A stretch of 64,000 nucleotides of DNA from contig NZ_JAIHON010000007.1 in the NCBI RefSeq assembly GCF_021173675.1, forward strand, positions 434,001 to 498,000, written 5' to 3'. This document shows, one piece after another, positions 33,299 through 42,898 of this stretch. A model generated the notes under the pieces. That model was given only the letters and a program-made list of their open reading frames with translations, was not told the origin of the DNA and made no database searches. Both the position numbers and the translations under genes were made by a program. How positions within the stretch are numbered: position 1 is the stretch's first letter; each line of letters begins with the position of its first letter. This DNA is from Streptomyces lincolnensis (lineage in GTDB: Bacteria; Actinomycetota; Actinomycetes; Streptomycetales; Streptomycetaceae).

Positions 33299-34231
33299 AT
33301 GGTGATCATGACGTCGTCGATGACCTTCCAGCCGGTTCTGGAACGCATCGCGGCCGAGATCGAGCGCACCCCCGGCCGCGGCCGGCCCGCGGACTACATC
33401 CCGGCGCTCGCGGCCCGCGACCCGCGCCGCTTCGGCATGGCCGTCGCCGAGCTGGACGGCACGGTGTACGGCGTGGGGGACTGGCGCGAGCCGTTCTCCA
33501 CGCAGTCCCTCACCAAGGTCTTCACCCTCGCGCTGGTCCTGGCCCGCGAGGGCGACGACCTCTGGGAGCACGTGGGCCGCGAACCCTCCGGCAACCCCTT
33601 CAACTCCCTGGTGCAGCTGGAGTACGAGAACGGCATCCCGCGCAACCCGTTCATCAACGCGGGCGCGCTCGTCGTCACCGACCGCCTCCAGACCCGTACC
33701 GCGGACGCGGCCGGCGAACTGCTGGCCTTCCTCCGCTCGGAGAGCGGCAACGCGAAACTGGACTTCGACCGGGACGTCGCCGCCTCCGAGGCCGCGCACG
33801 GCGACCGCAACGCGGCCCTGGCCCACTTCATGGCGTCCTACGGCAACATCGACAACCCGATTCCGGTCCTGCTCGACCAGTACTTCCGCCAGTGCTCGAT
33901 CACGGCCTCCTGCGCCGACCTCGCCCTGGCCACCACCTTCCTGGCCCGGCACGGCGTCCGCGCCGACGGCAGCCGCCTGCTCAGCCAGAGCCAGGCCAAG
34001 CAGGTCAACGCGGTGATGCTGACCTGCGGCACCTACGACGCGGCCGGCGACTTCGCCTACCGGGTCGGCCTGCCCGGCAAGAGCGGGGTGGGCGGCGGCA
34101 TCATCGCGGTCGTCCCGGGCCGCTGCACGCTGTGCGTGTGGAGCCCGGGGCTCGACGAACGGGGCAACTCGGTGGCGGGCGTGGCGGCACTGGACCGCTT
34201 CACGACCCTCACCGGTGTCTCGGTGTTCTAG
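33299..34231 (+). CDS. glsA: Glutaminase
   Basis: 310 residues, serine-dependent beta-lactamase-fold glutaminase that converts glutamine to glutamate and ammonia. Motif STQSLTKVF carries Ser70 and Lys73; NPFINAGALVVTD near 118-130 and YGNIDNPIPVLLDQYF near 180-195 are family-specific. ATG at 33299 or the in-frame ATG at 33308. Only 36 bp follow the aspartase, so it belongs functionally, perhaps transcriptionally, with the amide catabolism genes. Confidence 0.95.
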   Translation: MVIMTSSMTFQPVLERIAAEIERTPGRGRPADYIPALAARDPRRFGMAVAELDGTVYGVGDWREPFSTQSLTKVFTLALVLAREGDDLWEHVGREPSGNPFNSLVQLEYENGIPRNPFINAGALVVTDRLQTRTADAAGELLAFLRSESGNAKLDFDRDVAASEAAHGDRNAALAHFMASYGNIDNPIPVLLDQYFRQCSITASCADLALATTFLARHGVRADGSRLLSQSQAKQVNAVMLTCGTYDAAGDFAYRVGLPGKSGVGGGIIAVVPGRCTLCVWSPGLDERGNSVAGVAALDRFTTLTGVSVF

Positions 34232-34416
34232 ACGGGTCGTCGTATCGGGGCCGTCGGGGTGGTCACCGGAGGCCCGGCCTGGCGGGACCGCGGGGCCGGC
34301 CGCCGCGTCTTGGTGCCGGGACCCCTCACGGGCCGGTCACACACAGGCCCCCGCCCGGAGGGTCCCGCGTCGCTTTCCGGCCACCCGGCGTTGCCAGGCT
34401 TCCCCATGTGTTGGCC

Positions 34417-35811
34417 ATGGCTTTCCCCGTCGATCTCCGCCGCTGCCAGATCCTCGGTCTGGCCGGCACCGCCTTCCTCGCGGCGGGCGGTGAGACCGCG
34501 GGAGCCCTGCCCGTCCGGGAGCTCCTGGCCCCGTCCTCCGCGCACGCCGCCCTCGGCCTGGTCGGCGCCTATTTCGGGGTCGTCCTGCTGATCGCGGCCT
34601 GGGCGCTGCTCGGACGGCTGGTGCGCGGCTCCGAACCCCCGAGCCCGCGCGCCCTGCTCACCGTCCTGGTGATCTGGGCGGCCCCGCTGCTGCTCGCACC
34701 CCCGCTGTTCAGCCGGGACGTGTACAGCTATCTCGCCCAGGGCGCCATGGTCGACGCGCACATGGACGTCTACGCCCACGGCCCCGCCCGGCTCGGCGGT
34801 CCGCTCGCCGCCGAGGTCGCCCCGCTGTGGCAGCACACCGGTGCCCCGTACGGCCCGGTGTTCCTGGGTGTCGCCTCGGTGCTGTCCGGGCTGACCCGGG
34901 GTGAACTGCCCGCCGGCCTCTTCGGGATGCGGCTCGTCGCGCTGCTCGGGGTCGCGCTGATGGCCGCCGCGCTGCCCCGCCTGGCCCGGCACAGCGGCGC
35001 CGATCCGGCCGCCGCGCTCTGGCTCGGCGCCCTCAACCCGCTCGTCCTGCTCCACCTGGTCGCCGGCGCCCACAACGACGCCGTCATGCTCGGCCTGCTC
35101 GGCGTCGGCCTGGTCGCCGCGCTCGGCCGGTGGCCGGTGCTGGGCGCCGTCTTGGCCACCCTCGCCGCCCTGGTGAAGGCGCCCGCCGTGCTCGGGCTCG
35201 CGGCGGTCGTCGTCCTCCAGGTGCGGGCGGGCGGGGACCGGGTCAGAGCCGTCGTCGTCACGGCCGTCGCGGCGGCGGTCACCACGGTCGTCGCGACGGC
35301 CGTGGCCGGCACGGGTTACGGCTGGATAAGGGCGCTCAACACCCCCGTCTCCCCGCAGAACTGGGCGCTCACCAGCCTGCTCGGCCGGGCCACCGGGGCC
35401 CTGCTGGAACACCTGGGAAGCGATCTGGCGCCCCTGGCCGTCCCCGCCTGGCACGCCTTGGGCATCGTCGCCGCCGTGGTCGCCGTCGTGGCGATATGGC
35501 TGCGCCTGGGCCCGCGCCCGGTGTACGCCCTCGGCCTGAGCCTCGCGGCCGTGGCCGCCTTCGGCCCGGCGATCCGCCCCTGGTACGCCCTGTGGGGCCT
35601 GTTCCTGATAGCGGCCGCCGCGCCCAGCACCTCGGTACGGCGCCGGGTGGCCGCGGTGACCGGTGTGCTGGCGCTCGCCACCCTGCCCAGCGGCGGCCCG
35701 GCCGACACCGGCCAGCTGGTGCTGGCCGTCGCCGGCGGGGTCCTCGCGGTGATCGTCCTGTGGCAGGCCCACCAGGCGGAACTGGCTCCGATGGCGGGAC
35801 GTACGGCATGA
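34417..35811 (+). CDS. mptB: MptB-like polyprenol-phosphomannose-dependent mannosyltransferase
   Basis: 464 residues, GT-C membrane glycosyltransferase with about eleven to thirteen transmembrane helices. Features: PPLFSRDVYSYLAQGAMVDAHMDVY near 98-120 including the acidic loop after the first helices, APYGPVFLGVASVLSG near 145, LNPLVLLHLVAGAHNDAVMLG near 205-225. MptB-type enzymes use polyprenol phosphate-activated mannose outside the membrane to extend alpha-1,6 mannan. ATG at 34417; GTG three codons earlier is possible. Overlaps the next glycosyltransferase by 4 bp. In the 185-bp gap upstream an 8-bp inverted repeat (34317-34367) is the only structure seen. Confidence 0.8.
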   Translation: MAFPVDLRRCQILGLAGTAFLAAGGETAGALPVRELLAPSSAHAALGLVGAYFGVVLLIAAWALLGRLVRGSEPPSPRALLTVLVIWAAPLLLAPPLFSRDVYSYLAQGAMVDAHMDVYAHGPARLGGPLAAEVAPLWQHTGAPYGPVFLGVASVLSGLTRGELPAGLFGMRLVALLGVALMAAALPRLARHSGADPAAALWLGALNPLVLLHLVAGAHNDAVMLGLLGVGLVAALGRWPVLGAVLATLAALVKAPAVLGLAAVVVLQVRAGGDRVRAVVVTAVAAAVTTVVATAVAGTGYGWIRALNTPVSPQNWALTSLLGRATGALLEHLGSDLAPLAVPAWHALGIVAAVVAVVAIWLRLGPRPVYALGLSLAAVAAFGPAIRPWYALWGLFLIAAAAPSTSVRRRVAAVTGVLALATLPSGGPADTGQLVLAVAGGVLAVIVLWQAHQAELAPMAGRTA

Positions 35812-37187
35812 GGGCGCCGACCACGGACCGGGGGCGCCTGCTGCTGGTGCTCGCCGTCGTCACCTGCGTGACGGTCTTCACCGCGACCGTGCCGCTGCTG
35901 CGCGACTGGTTCGACCTGCGCGTCTACCACGGAGCCGTCGACACCTGGATCCACCACGGCGGACGGCTCTACGACTACCGGGTGCCCGGGACGACGTACG
36001 GCTTCACCTACCCGCCCTTCGCGGCCGTCGCCATGCTGCCGATGGCGCTCCTCGGCCTGCACACCGCGATCGCCGTCGCCCTGCTGCTCGATCTGGTGGC
36101 GCTCGCGGTGGTGCTGCGCGTCCTGGTCGGGCCCGGCTGGCGCCGCCACGGCTGGTACGGGTGCGCGCTGGGCGTCTGCGCGCTCGCCCTGTTCGAACCG
36201 CTGCGCGACACGGTGAGCTTCGGGCAGGTGAACCTCCTGCTGCTGGCCCTCGTCCTGATCGACGCCTGGCTGCTGGCCACCGGCCGGGAGCGCTGGGCGG
36301 GCATCGGGATCGGTCTTGCGGCCGCGGTGAAGCTGACGCCGGCGATCTTCATCGGCCTGCTGCTGCTCGCCGGGCGCCGACGGGCGGCGGCGCTCGCGAC
36401 CCTCGTGGCGGCCGGGGCGACGGCGTTCGCGGCCTGGGTCGCCCCGGGCGCCTCCCGCTTCTACTGGACCGTGGCGATGTGGGACACCGGCCGGGTGGGC
36501 CGTCTCGACTACGTCTCCAACCAGTCGCTCCAGGGCATCCTGGCCCGGCTGGGCGAACCGGACCGGATGGTGTGGGCGGCGGCGGTCGTGCCGGTGCTGT
36601 GCGTGTGGGTGGTGCGCGCCCGCCGGGCGGTCGCGGCGGGGGAGTGGGTGACGGCGTTCGCCCTCACCGGTCTCACCGCGTGCCTGGTCAGCCCGATCAC
36701 CTGGGTCCACCACCTCGTCTGGCTGCTGCCGTCCTTCGCGGTCCTGGTCCGCGCCGGGCGACCGCGCGTCGCCGCCGCCCTGTACGCGGTGCTGTGCACG
36801 AGCGTGGTCTGGCTCTGGTTCGACGACGCCTCGGGCGTGGACGGCTTCCTCGGCAGCAACGCCTACACCTGGATCACCCTGGGCCTGCTGGGGTGGCTGC
36901 CCGTCGGTCAACTCCCCGCCGACCGGCGGGCCCTGGGCCTCAGCAACAGTGCCGTCAGCGCCGCTCCGCCCAGCGCCGCCGCCGCGATCGCGCCCGTCGC
37001 CGACCAGCCCGAGGTGTCCTCCTCGGTGGGTGCCACGGCGGCGGCGGGCCGCACCTCCGGCCCGGGACGCGGGCGGGCGCGCGGCGCGTCGAGCGATCCC
37101 ACCGGATCGACCCGCCCGTCGGCGGCGAACCCCCAGTCGAGCAGGGCGCGGGCTTCCTCGTACACCGCGAAGCCGCCGCCCGACTGA
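35808..37187 (+). CDS. GT87-family glycosyltransferase with tail overlapping the convergent carboxypeptidase gene
   Basis: 459 residues as the frame reads. About ten transmembrane segments, with LRDWFDLRVYHGAVDTWIHHGGRLYDY near 30-56 (acidic/aspartate loop), TYGFTYPPFAAVAML and AAVKLTPAIFIGLLLLAG near 165, typical of polyprenol-phosphate-mannose-dependent GT87 enzymes. Coupled by ATGA overlap to the MptB-like gene. The last hydrophobic segment ends near 36910, and the remaining 90 residues are Ala/Ser/Pro-rich and exactly antisense to the end of the carboxypeptidase. The domain is real; the tail may be a lost stop codon or a sequencing error. Confidence 0.75.
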   Translation: MRAPTTDRGRLLLVLAVVTCVTVFTATVPLLRDWFDLRVYHGAVDTWIHHGGRLYDYRVPGTTYGFTYPPFAAVAMLPMALLGLHTAIAVALLLDLVALAVVLRVLVGPGWRRHGWYGCALGVCALALFEPLRDTVSFGQVNLLLLALVLIDAWLLATGRERWAGIGIGLAAAVKLTPAIFIGLLLLAGRRRAAALATLVAAGATAFAAWVAPGASRFYWTVAMWDTGRVGRLDYVSNQSLQGILARLGEPDRMVWAAAVVPVLCVWVVRARRAVAAGEWVTAFALTGLTACLVSPITWVHHLVWLLPSFAVLVRAGRPRVAAALYAVLCTSVVWLWFDDASGVDGFLGSNAYTWITLGLLGWLPVGQLPADRRALGLSNSAVSAAPPSAAAAIAPVADQPEVSSSVGATAAAGRTSGPGRGRARGASSDPTGSTRPSAANPQSSRARASSYTAKPPPD

Positions 37188-38083
37188 GGGTTCATCACCG
37201 TCACCACCAGCGTGCGCCCGCCCCGACGGGCGGCCGCGATCAGCGTGTGACCGGCCTCGCTGGTGTAGCCGTTCTTGACGCCGACCAGCCCCCGGTACGG
37301 CTCCACACCGTCGGAGCCGGTCAGCAGCCGGTTGGTGTTCTGGATGACGTACGACCATCCGCGCCCGCCGGGGAACCGGGCCCGCACGGTGCCGCAGTAC
37401 CGCGTGAACTCGGGACTGCGCAGCCCCGCCCGGCCGAAGACGGCGAGGTCGTGGGCCGAGGAGACCTGGCCCGGTGTGTCGTATCCGTCCGGCGACAGCA
37501 CGTGTGTGTCGCGGGCGCCGAGGGAGCGGGCCTTGGCCTGCATCCGGGCGGCCGTGGAGCGCCGGCCGCCGCTGAGTGCGGCCAGGACGTGCACGGCGTC
37601 GTTGCCGGAGTTGAGGAACACCCCGCGCCATAGATCGGAGACCCGGTAGGTCCGTCCCTCCGCGACCCCGACCAGGCTGCTGCCCGGGCCGATTCCCCGG
37701 AGCTCGTCCTCCCGGACCGTGTGCCGCAGACCGCCCGGCAGGACGGGCAGCACGGTGAGCGCGAAGAGGGTCTTGAGCGTGCTGGCGGGCGGCAGTCTGC
37801 GGTGCGCGTCGCGCGCCGCCAGCACCTCACCGGTACCGGCGTCGGCCACCACCCACGACAGTGCCGAGACACGCGGCACCCGGGGAGCGCCGGCCCGCGG
37901 TCTGACATGCGTGCCGGGGCGGTACAGCACGTCCGGCTGTGGGGCCGCCACCCGCTGCCCGCCGGGAACATCGGGGCCCGGTGTCGTACGGGCCGCCGTC
38001 GCGGCCGGCGCGAGCACCAGGAGGCCCGCCGCGCACAGCGCGCAGGTGGACAGGGCAGCCCGGGAAGTAAATCCGATCGTCAT
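36908..38083 (-). CDS. D-alanyl-D-alanine carboxypeptidase (low-molecular-weight PBP)
   Basis: 391 residues. Signal peptide to about residue 31 (LLVLAPAATA), serine active site STLK with Ser101 and Lys104, second motif SGN at 159-161, third motif K270-N-G in place of the usual KTG. The conserved AVYEEARALLDWGF follows, then a Pro-rich linker, one transmembrane helix (GAIAAAALGGAALTALLL) and an arginine-rich tail, so the enzyme is anchored outside the membrane by its C-terminus. It trims the terminal D-Ala from peptidoglycan stem peptides. Its last 93 codons overlap the glycosyltransferase on the other strand. Confidence 0.92.
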   Translation of the reverse strand: MTIGFTSRAALSTCALCAAGLLVLAPAATAARTTPGPDVPGGQRVAAPQPDVLYRPGTHVRPRAGAPRVPRVSALSWVVADAGTGEVLAARDAHRRLPPASTLKTLFALTVLPVLPGGLRHTVREDELRGIGPGSSLVGVAEGRTYRVSDLWRGVFLNSGNDAVHVLAALSGGRRSTAARMQAKARSLGARDTHVLSPDGYDTPGQVSSAHDLAVFGRAGLRSPEFTRYCGTVRARFPGGRGWSYVIQNTNRLLTGSDGVEPYRGLVGVKNGYTSEAGHTLIAAARRGGRTLVVTVMNPQSGGGFAVYEEARALLDWGFAADGRVDPVGSLDAPRARPRPGPEVRPAAAVAPTEEDTSGWSATGAIAAAALGGAALTALLLRPRARRSAGS

Positions 38084-38178
38084 ACCGCAAACGTAGGAAC
38101 GGACGCGCCGAACCCGACGGTGCCCGGGCCGTACGGGGCACGTGAGCACCCGGATGCCACACGGAATCGCCCTCGCGG

Positions 38179-39321
<1,143 letters not shown>

Positions 39322-39561
39322 GAAGGGGGGTCCTCTCACGGACGGAAGGCATGGGACATGCGGGAAGGGGAGAAGCCGCGAGGGGAAGGCGGACAGCGCC
39401 TTCGGGCGGCGGAAACAGCACCTCGGGTACGACAGGAGTGCCGTGATGACGAGGTGGTGTTGAAGAGCCGACATGTCGGTCGGCGATGAGAAAAGGAAAC
39501 CGGCACCGGCGCCCACAGCGGGGCGTACACAAGTGCTAGCCAGAGAGTAGCACAGGGTCAG
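39322..39561 (-). promoter_or_regulatory. Long C-rich leader and promoter of the rho paralogue
   Basis: Reading the reverse strand, an inverted repeat with arms GTGCTA and TAGCAC (39533-39553) lies in a promoter-like stretch (TGACCC, 16 bp, TAGCAC). About 200 nt of leader follow that are rich in C and poor in G toward the gene, with runs such as CGCCTTCCCCTCGCGGCTTC and CTCCCCTTCCCGCATGTCCC. This resembles a Rho-utilisation site and suggests autogenous control. Confidence 0.5.
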
Positions 39562-40389
39562 TCAGCGGCCGGCCAGAAGGCCGTAGAGAAGCGGGATCCG
39601 CGGTTCGGGAAGCCGCCACCAGCCGCTCGCCGTGCGGTGCATGTGCGGCCAGCGCGGCCACGGCAGTTCGTCGCTCTCGCGGAGGCGGCGGACACTCAGT
39701 CCTGCCCCCGTCAACGCGTTGACGACCTCTCCTATTCCATGCATCCACTCGAAGCTGTCGGTGGCTCGCTCGACGGCCGGGCCGTCGGTGTAGGTGTGCG
39801 TGGCGTCCCGGTGCACGGGGCCGGCGCCGCCCAGGTAGTCGTGGCGCAGCAGCAGTTCGGGGCCCTCGTCCGGGGCGGGCTTGGGGCCCAGGGAGTTGAG
39901 CAGCGGATGGAACTCGACGATGTACAACAGGCCGCCCGGGCGCAGGAGTCGAGCGATCACCCCGGCCCATCGCGCCAGGTCCGGCAGATAGCACAGCGCG
40001 CCCTTGCCGGTGTACACGACGTCGAATTGTCGTCCCTCCAAGGCCTCGACGGCGTCGTACACATTGGCCCGCACGTAGTCGACGTCCACGCCGGCCTTCG
40101 CCGCGATGTCGGTCGCGGCCGTCACGGACGCGGCGGAGAAGTCCAGCCCGACCGCGCGCGCCCCGCGCCGCGCGAAGGCGATCGTCTCGGTGCCCAGATG
40201 GCACTGGAGGTGCAGCACGTCACGGCCGCCCAGCTCGCCGAGGTCCTCCCACTCGAACGCGGCGAACCAGCGCTCCGGGTCGACGTCCTGGTCGAGGCCG
40301 TAGAACCGGCTGGCGAGGTGGACGGGGGTGCGGGCGTCCCAGTTCGCCTGGTTGGCCCGCATGAGCCGCGCGTGGTCCTCGGTGGTCAT
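39562..40389 (-). CDS. Class I SAM-dependent methyltransferase
   Basis: 275 residues from ATG 40389 (MTTEDHARLMRANQANWDART). Rossmann-like core: motif I VLHLQCHLGTETIAFARRGA near 68-88, motif II GLDFSAASV, motif III DVVYTGKGALCYLPDL and motif post-I FHPLLNSLG. The sequence is of the broad class often found next to Streptomyces regulators; substrate unknown. It diverges from the ECF42 module, sharing a 147-bp region. Confidence 0.85.
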   Translation of the reverse strand: MTTEDHARLMRANQANWDARTPVHLASRFYGLDQDVDPERWFAAFEWEDLGELGGRDVLHLQCHLGTETIAFARRGARAVGLDFSAASVTAATDIAAKAGVDVDYVRANVYDAVEALEGRQFDVVYTGKGALCYLPDLARWAGVIARLLRPGGLLYIVEFHPLLNSLGPKPAPDEGPELLLRHDYLGGAGPVHRDATHTYTDGPAVERATDSFEWMHGIGEVVNALTGAGLSVRRLRESDELPWPRWPHMHRTASGWWRLPEPRIPLLYGLLAGR

Positions 40390-40471
40390 GACGCCATCCA
40401 ACCGCGAACGGGCGCGCAATACGAGCCCGCCCGGCCCGCTCCGGTCGCGGTGCTGGATTTCCGCGACCGGG

Positions 40472-40498
40472 TGTCGATTCGGTCGGGTCCCGTTCGTC
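40472..40498 (+). promoter_or_regulatory. ECF42-type promoter 1
   Basis: TGTCGA at 40472-40477, 17-bp spacer, CGTC at 40495-40498. This matches the ECF42 consensus I recall for Streptomyces (TGTCGA at -35, CG(A/T)C at -10). It stands 39 bp ahead of the first DGPF gene. Confidence 0.8.
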
Positions 40499-40536
40499 GG
40501 TGAGGTGTAGGAAGGTCACGAGGATCGGGAGGATCC

Positions 40537-41256
40537 ATGAAGTACATGATGCTCGTCCGCGGTGACGACTCCGGCGACCCCGCCGCCGCGAAGCCCGTCG
40601 AGCCGTGGGTGGAGGAGCAGGGCGCCGACGGTGTCAGGCTGCACGGGCACCGGCTGCGGCCGGCCGCCGAGGCGGTCACGGTACGGGTGCGGGACGGCGA
40701 AGTCCTGCGCACCGACGGGCCGTTCGCGGAGACGAAGGAGTACGTCGGCGGATTCGACCTGCTGGAATGTGCCGACCTCGACCAGGCGGTACGGGTGGCG
40801 GCCCGGCACCCGGGGGCCGCCGACGGGTCCGTGGAGGTGCGCGCCCTGTGGGACGAGGAGGACGCCGGGACGGAGATCCGCCGCCTCGACGCCGACCTCG
40901 CCGAGGCGCTGCGGGAACGGGACGTCGAGCGGCTGCTGTCCTGCTACGCGCCGGACGCGGAGGTCTTCCACTCCGGCACGGGCCGGGAGCGGCGGGGCAC
41001 CGACGCCCTGCGCGAGCTGTGGGAGAGCGAGTTCGCGAGGACCACCGGACCCGTCGGACGCGAGACACGGGAGTTCCGCGTCCACGCCGACGAGAGCATC
41101 GCCCTCGGCCACGCTCTCGTCCGCGTCCACGCCACCCGCACGGACGGGACGCCGCTGGAGGAGGTGGTGCGCGTGACCACCGGCTACCGGAACATCGGGC
41201 CGCGCTGGGTGATCGTCCACGAGCACGTGTCCGTGGCGGTCGAAGGACGGCCGTGA
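40537..41256 (+). CDS. DGPF (YCII-related) domain fused to a SnoaL-like domain
   Basis: 239 residues. N-terminal YCII-related domain (about 1-105) with the eponymous DGPF motif in LRTDGPFAETKEYVGGFDL. C-terminal half (about 115-235) resembles a SnoaL/NTF2-like cone fold: EALRERDVERLLSCYAPDAEVFH, and ATRTDGTPLEEVVRVTTGYR and WVIVHEHVS. DGPF proteins are diagnostic neighbours of ECF42 sigma factors; their activity is unknown. ATG at 40537 is 5-6 bp behind GGGAGG. Overlaps the second DGPF gene by 4 bp. Confidence 0.85.
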   Translation: MKYMMLVRGDDSGDPAAAKPVEPWVEEQGADGVRLHGHRLRPAAEAVTVRVRDGEVLRTDGPFAETKEYVGGFDLLECADLDQAVRVAARHPGAADGSVEVRALWDEEDAGTEIRRLDADLAEALRERDVERLLSCYAPDAEVFHSGTGRERRGTDALRELWESEFARTTGPVGRETREFRVHADESIALGHALVRVHATRTDGTPLEEVVRVTTGYRNIGPRWVIVHEHVSVAVEGRP

Positions 41257-41534
41257 AGTACGTGCTGTTCGTCTGCCTGCCGGAGAGCGACGAGGTGACA
41301 CGCCCCGGTGAGGGACTCACCGCCCGTCTGCGCCCGCCGGACGACGCCACCACCGTGCGCGCCCGGGACGACGAAGTCCTGCTCAGCGACGGGCCGTTCG
41401 CCCGCGGCGAGGAGTACGTCGCCGGCCTCGACCTCGTGGAGGCGGCCGACCTCGACGAGGCCGTGGCCCTGGCCGCACGGCACTCCGCCGCGCTGGGCGG
41501 CGGCCCGGTGGAGGTACGGCCGGTGTGGGACTGA
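41253..41534 (+). CDS. Small DGPF (YCII-related) protein
   Basis: 93 residues, one YCII-related ferredoxin-like domain: MKYVLFVCLPESDEV at the start, LLSDGPFARGEEYVAGLDLVEAADLDEAVALA with the DGPF motif, PVEVRPVWD at the end. GTG at 41253 overlaps the stop of the preceding gene, so translation is coupled. Part of the ECF42 operon. Confidence 0.88.
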   Translation: MKYVLFVCLPESDEVTRPGEGLTARLRPPDDATTVRARDDEVLLSDGPFARGEEYVAGLDLVEAADLDEAVALAARHSAALGGGPVEVRPVWD

Positions 41535-41571
41535 ACCGCACACGATCCGCGAGAGGGGCCACACCGACCCG

Positions 41572-42849
41572 ATGAAAGGCGGAGAGAACACGAACGCCGT
41601 GGAGGAAGCCGTCGCCGCCGCCTTCCGCGCGGAGTGGGGCCAGGTCGTCGCCACCCTGATCCGGGTGACCGGCGACTGGGACCTCGCCGAGGAGTGCGCG
41701 CAGGACGCCTTCGCCCAGGCCCTGGACCGGTGGCGGCGCGACGGTGTGCCGCGCCGCCCCGGTGCCTGGCTGACCACGACCGCCCGCAACCGCGCCCTCG
41801 ACGTGCTGCGCCGGGAAGCGGTGGGGGCGGCGAAACTGCGGGAGGTGGCCGTGACGGCACGCGAGGAGCCGTCGGACGGCCGTGAGACCGACACCGACGA
41901 CACCGACGACAGCGGCGTCCGGGACGACCGGCTGCGCCTGCTCTTCACCTGCTGCCACCCGGCGCTGCCCATCGAGGCACGGGTCGCGCTGACCCTGCGG
42001 ACCCTCGCCGGACTCACCACACCGGAGATCGCACGCGCCTTCCTCGTCCCCGAGGCGACCATGGCGCAACGGCTGGTGCGGGCCAAGCGGAAGATCCGCA
42101 ACGCCGGCATTCCGTACCGGGTGCCGCCCGCCCATCTGCTGCCCGAGCGCACGACCGGTGTGCTGGGCGTGATCTACCTCCTGTTCAACGAGGGATACGC
42201 GGCCACCTCCGGCGCCGACCGCGTCCGGGCGAACCTGTGCGGCGAGGCGATCCGGCTGGCCAGGGTCCTGGCGGACCTGATGCCGGACGAGCCCGAGGTG
42301 CTCGGCCTGCTCGCGCTCCTTCTGCTGCACGACGCCCGCCGGGCCACCCGCGTGGACGCGGCCGGTGAGCCGGTGAGCCTGGAGGACCAGGACCGCTCGC
42401 TGTGGGACCGGGCGGAGGCCGAGGAGGGCGCGGGCCTGCTGGAGACCGCCCTGCGGGGCGGGCGCCCCGGCCCGTACCAGGTCCAGGCCGCGATCGCCGC
42501 CTGCCACACCACCGCGGCCACGGCCGGGGCCACCGACTGGGCCGACATCGCCGGGCTCTACGGCGAACTGGAGCGGCTCGTGCCGTCGGCCGTGGTCCGC
42601 CTCAACCGCGCCTTCGCCGTCGGCATGGCCGAGGGCCCGGACGCGGGGCTCGCCCTCGTGGCGGAGCTGGCCGACGAGGACGAGTTGGCCGGCTACCACC
42701 TGCTGCCCGCCACCCGCGCCGACCTGCTGCGCCGGGGCGGCCGCCCGCGGGAGGCGGCCACGGCCTACGAGCGGGCCCTGGAGCTGGTGGAGAACGAGGC
42801 GGAGCGCAGGTTCCTGGAGAAACGGCTCGCGGAGTGTCGATCCGGCTGA
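41572..42849 (+). CDS. ECF42 RNA polymerase sigma factor with C-terminal extension
   Basis: 425 residues. Sigma region 2 at about 12-85 (FRAEWGQVVATLIRVTGDWDLAEECAQDAFAQAL..), region 4 at about 120-175 (EIARAFLVPEATMAQRLVRAKRKI). Then come LLPERTTGVLGVIYLLFNEGY and a helical, TPR-like C-terminal extension to the end, characteristic of ECF42 and thought to replace an anti-sigma factor; none is present here. ATG at 41572 is used, but GTG at 41599 with GGAGAG upstream would begin directly at EEAVAAAFRAEW and may be the true start. Confidence 0.9.
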   Translation: MKGGENTNAVEEAVAAAFRAEWGQVVATLIRVTGDWDLAEECAQDAFAQALDRWRRDGVPRRPGAWLTTTARNRALDVLRREAVGAAKLREVAVTAREEPSDGRETDTDDTDDSGVRDDRLRLLFTCCHPALPIEARVALTLRTLAGLTTPEIARAFLVPEATMAQRLVRAKRKIRNAGIPYRVPPAHLLPERTTGVLGVIYLLFNEGYAATSGADRVRANLCGEAIRLARVLADLMPDEPEVLGLLALLLLHDARRATRVDAAGEPVSLEDQDRSLWDRAEAEEGAGLLETALRGGRPGPYQVQAAIAACHTTAATAGATDWADIAGLYGELERLVPSAVVRLNRAFAVGMAEGPDAGLALVAELADEDELAGYHLLPATRADLLRRGGRPREAATAYERALELVENEAERRFLEKRLAECRSG

Positions 42850-42861
42850 GGGGCGTTCGTC
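42835..42861 (+). promoter_or_regulatory. ECF42-type promoter 2 at the end of the sigma gene
   Basis: TGTCGA at 42835-42840, 17-bp spacer, CGTC at 42858-42861. Element sequences and spacing are identical to promoter 1, and the 11 bases GTTCGTCGGTG around the -10 are shared. It overlaps the last codons of the sigma gene and reads into the 47-codon ORF at 42899. Confidence 0.75.
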
Positions 42862-42898
42862 GGTGGGGTGAGAACGGCCCACACCACCGGAGGTTCCG

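Noticed and set aside
34232..34416. Inverted repeat CGGGACCC/GGGTCCCG as terminator for glutaminase
   Set aside because: The loop is about 35 nt and the gap holds no T-run; too weak to call, only mentioned with the following gene.
39322..39516. Rho N-terminal extension (MGAGAGFLF... or MSALQHHLVI...)
   Set aside because: No ribosome site and low-complexity residues; homologues start at MTSTLEHSP. Better read as a C-rich leader, as described in the findings.
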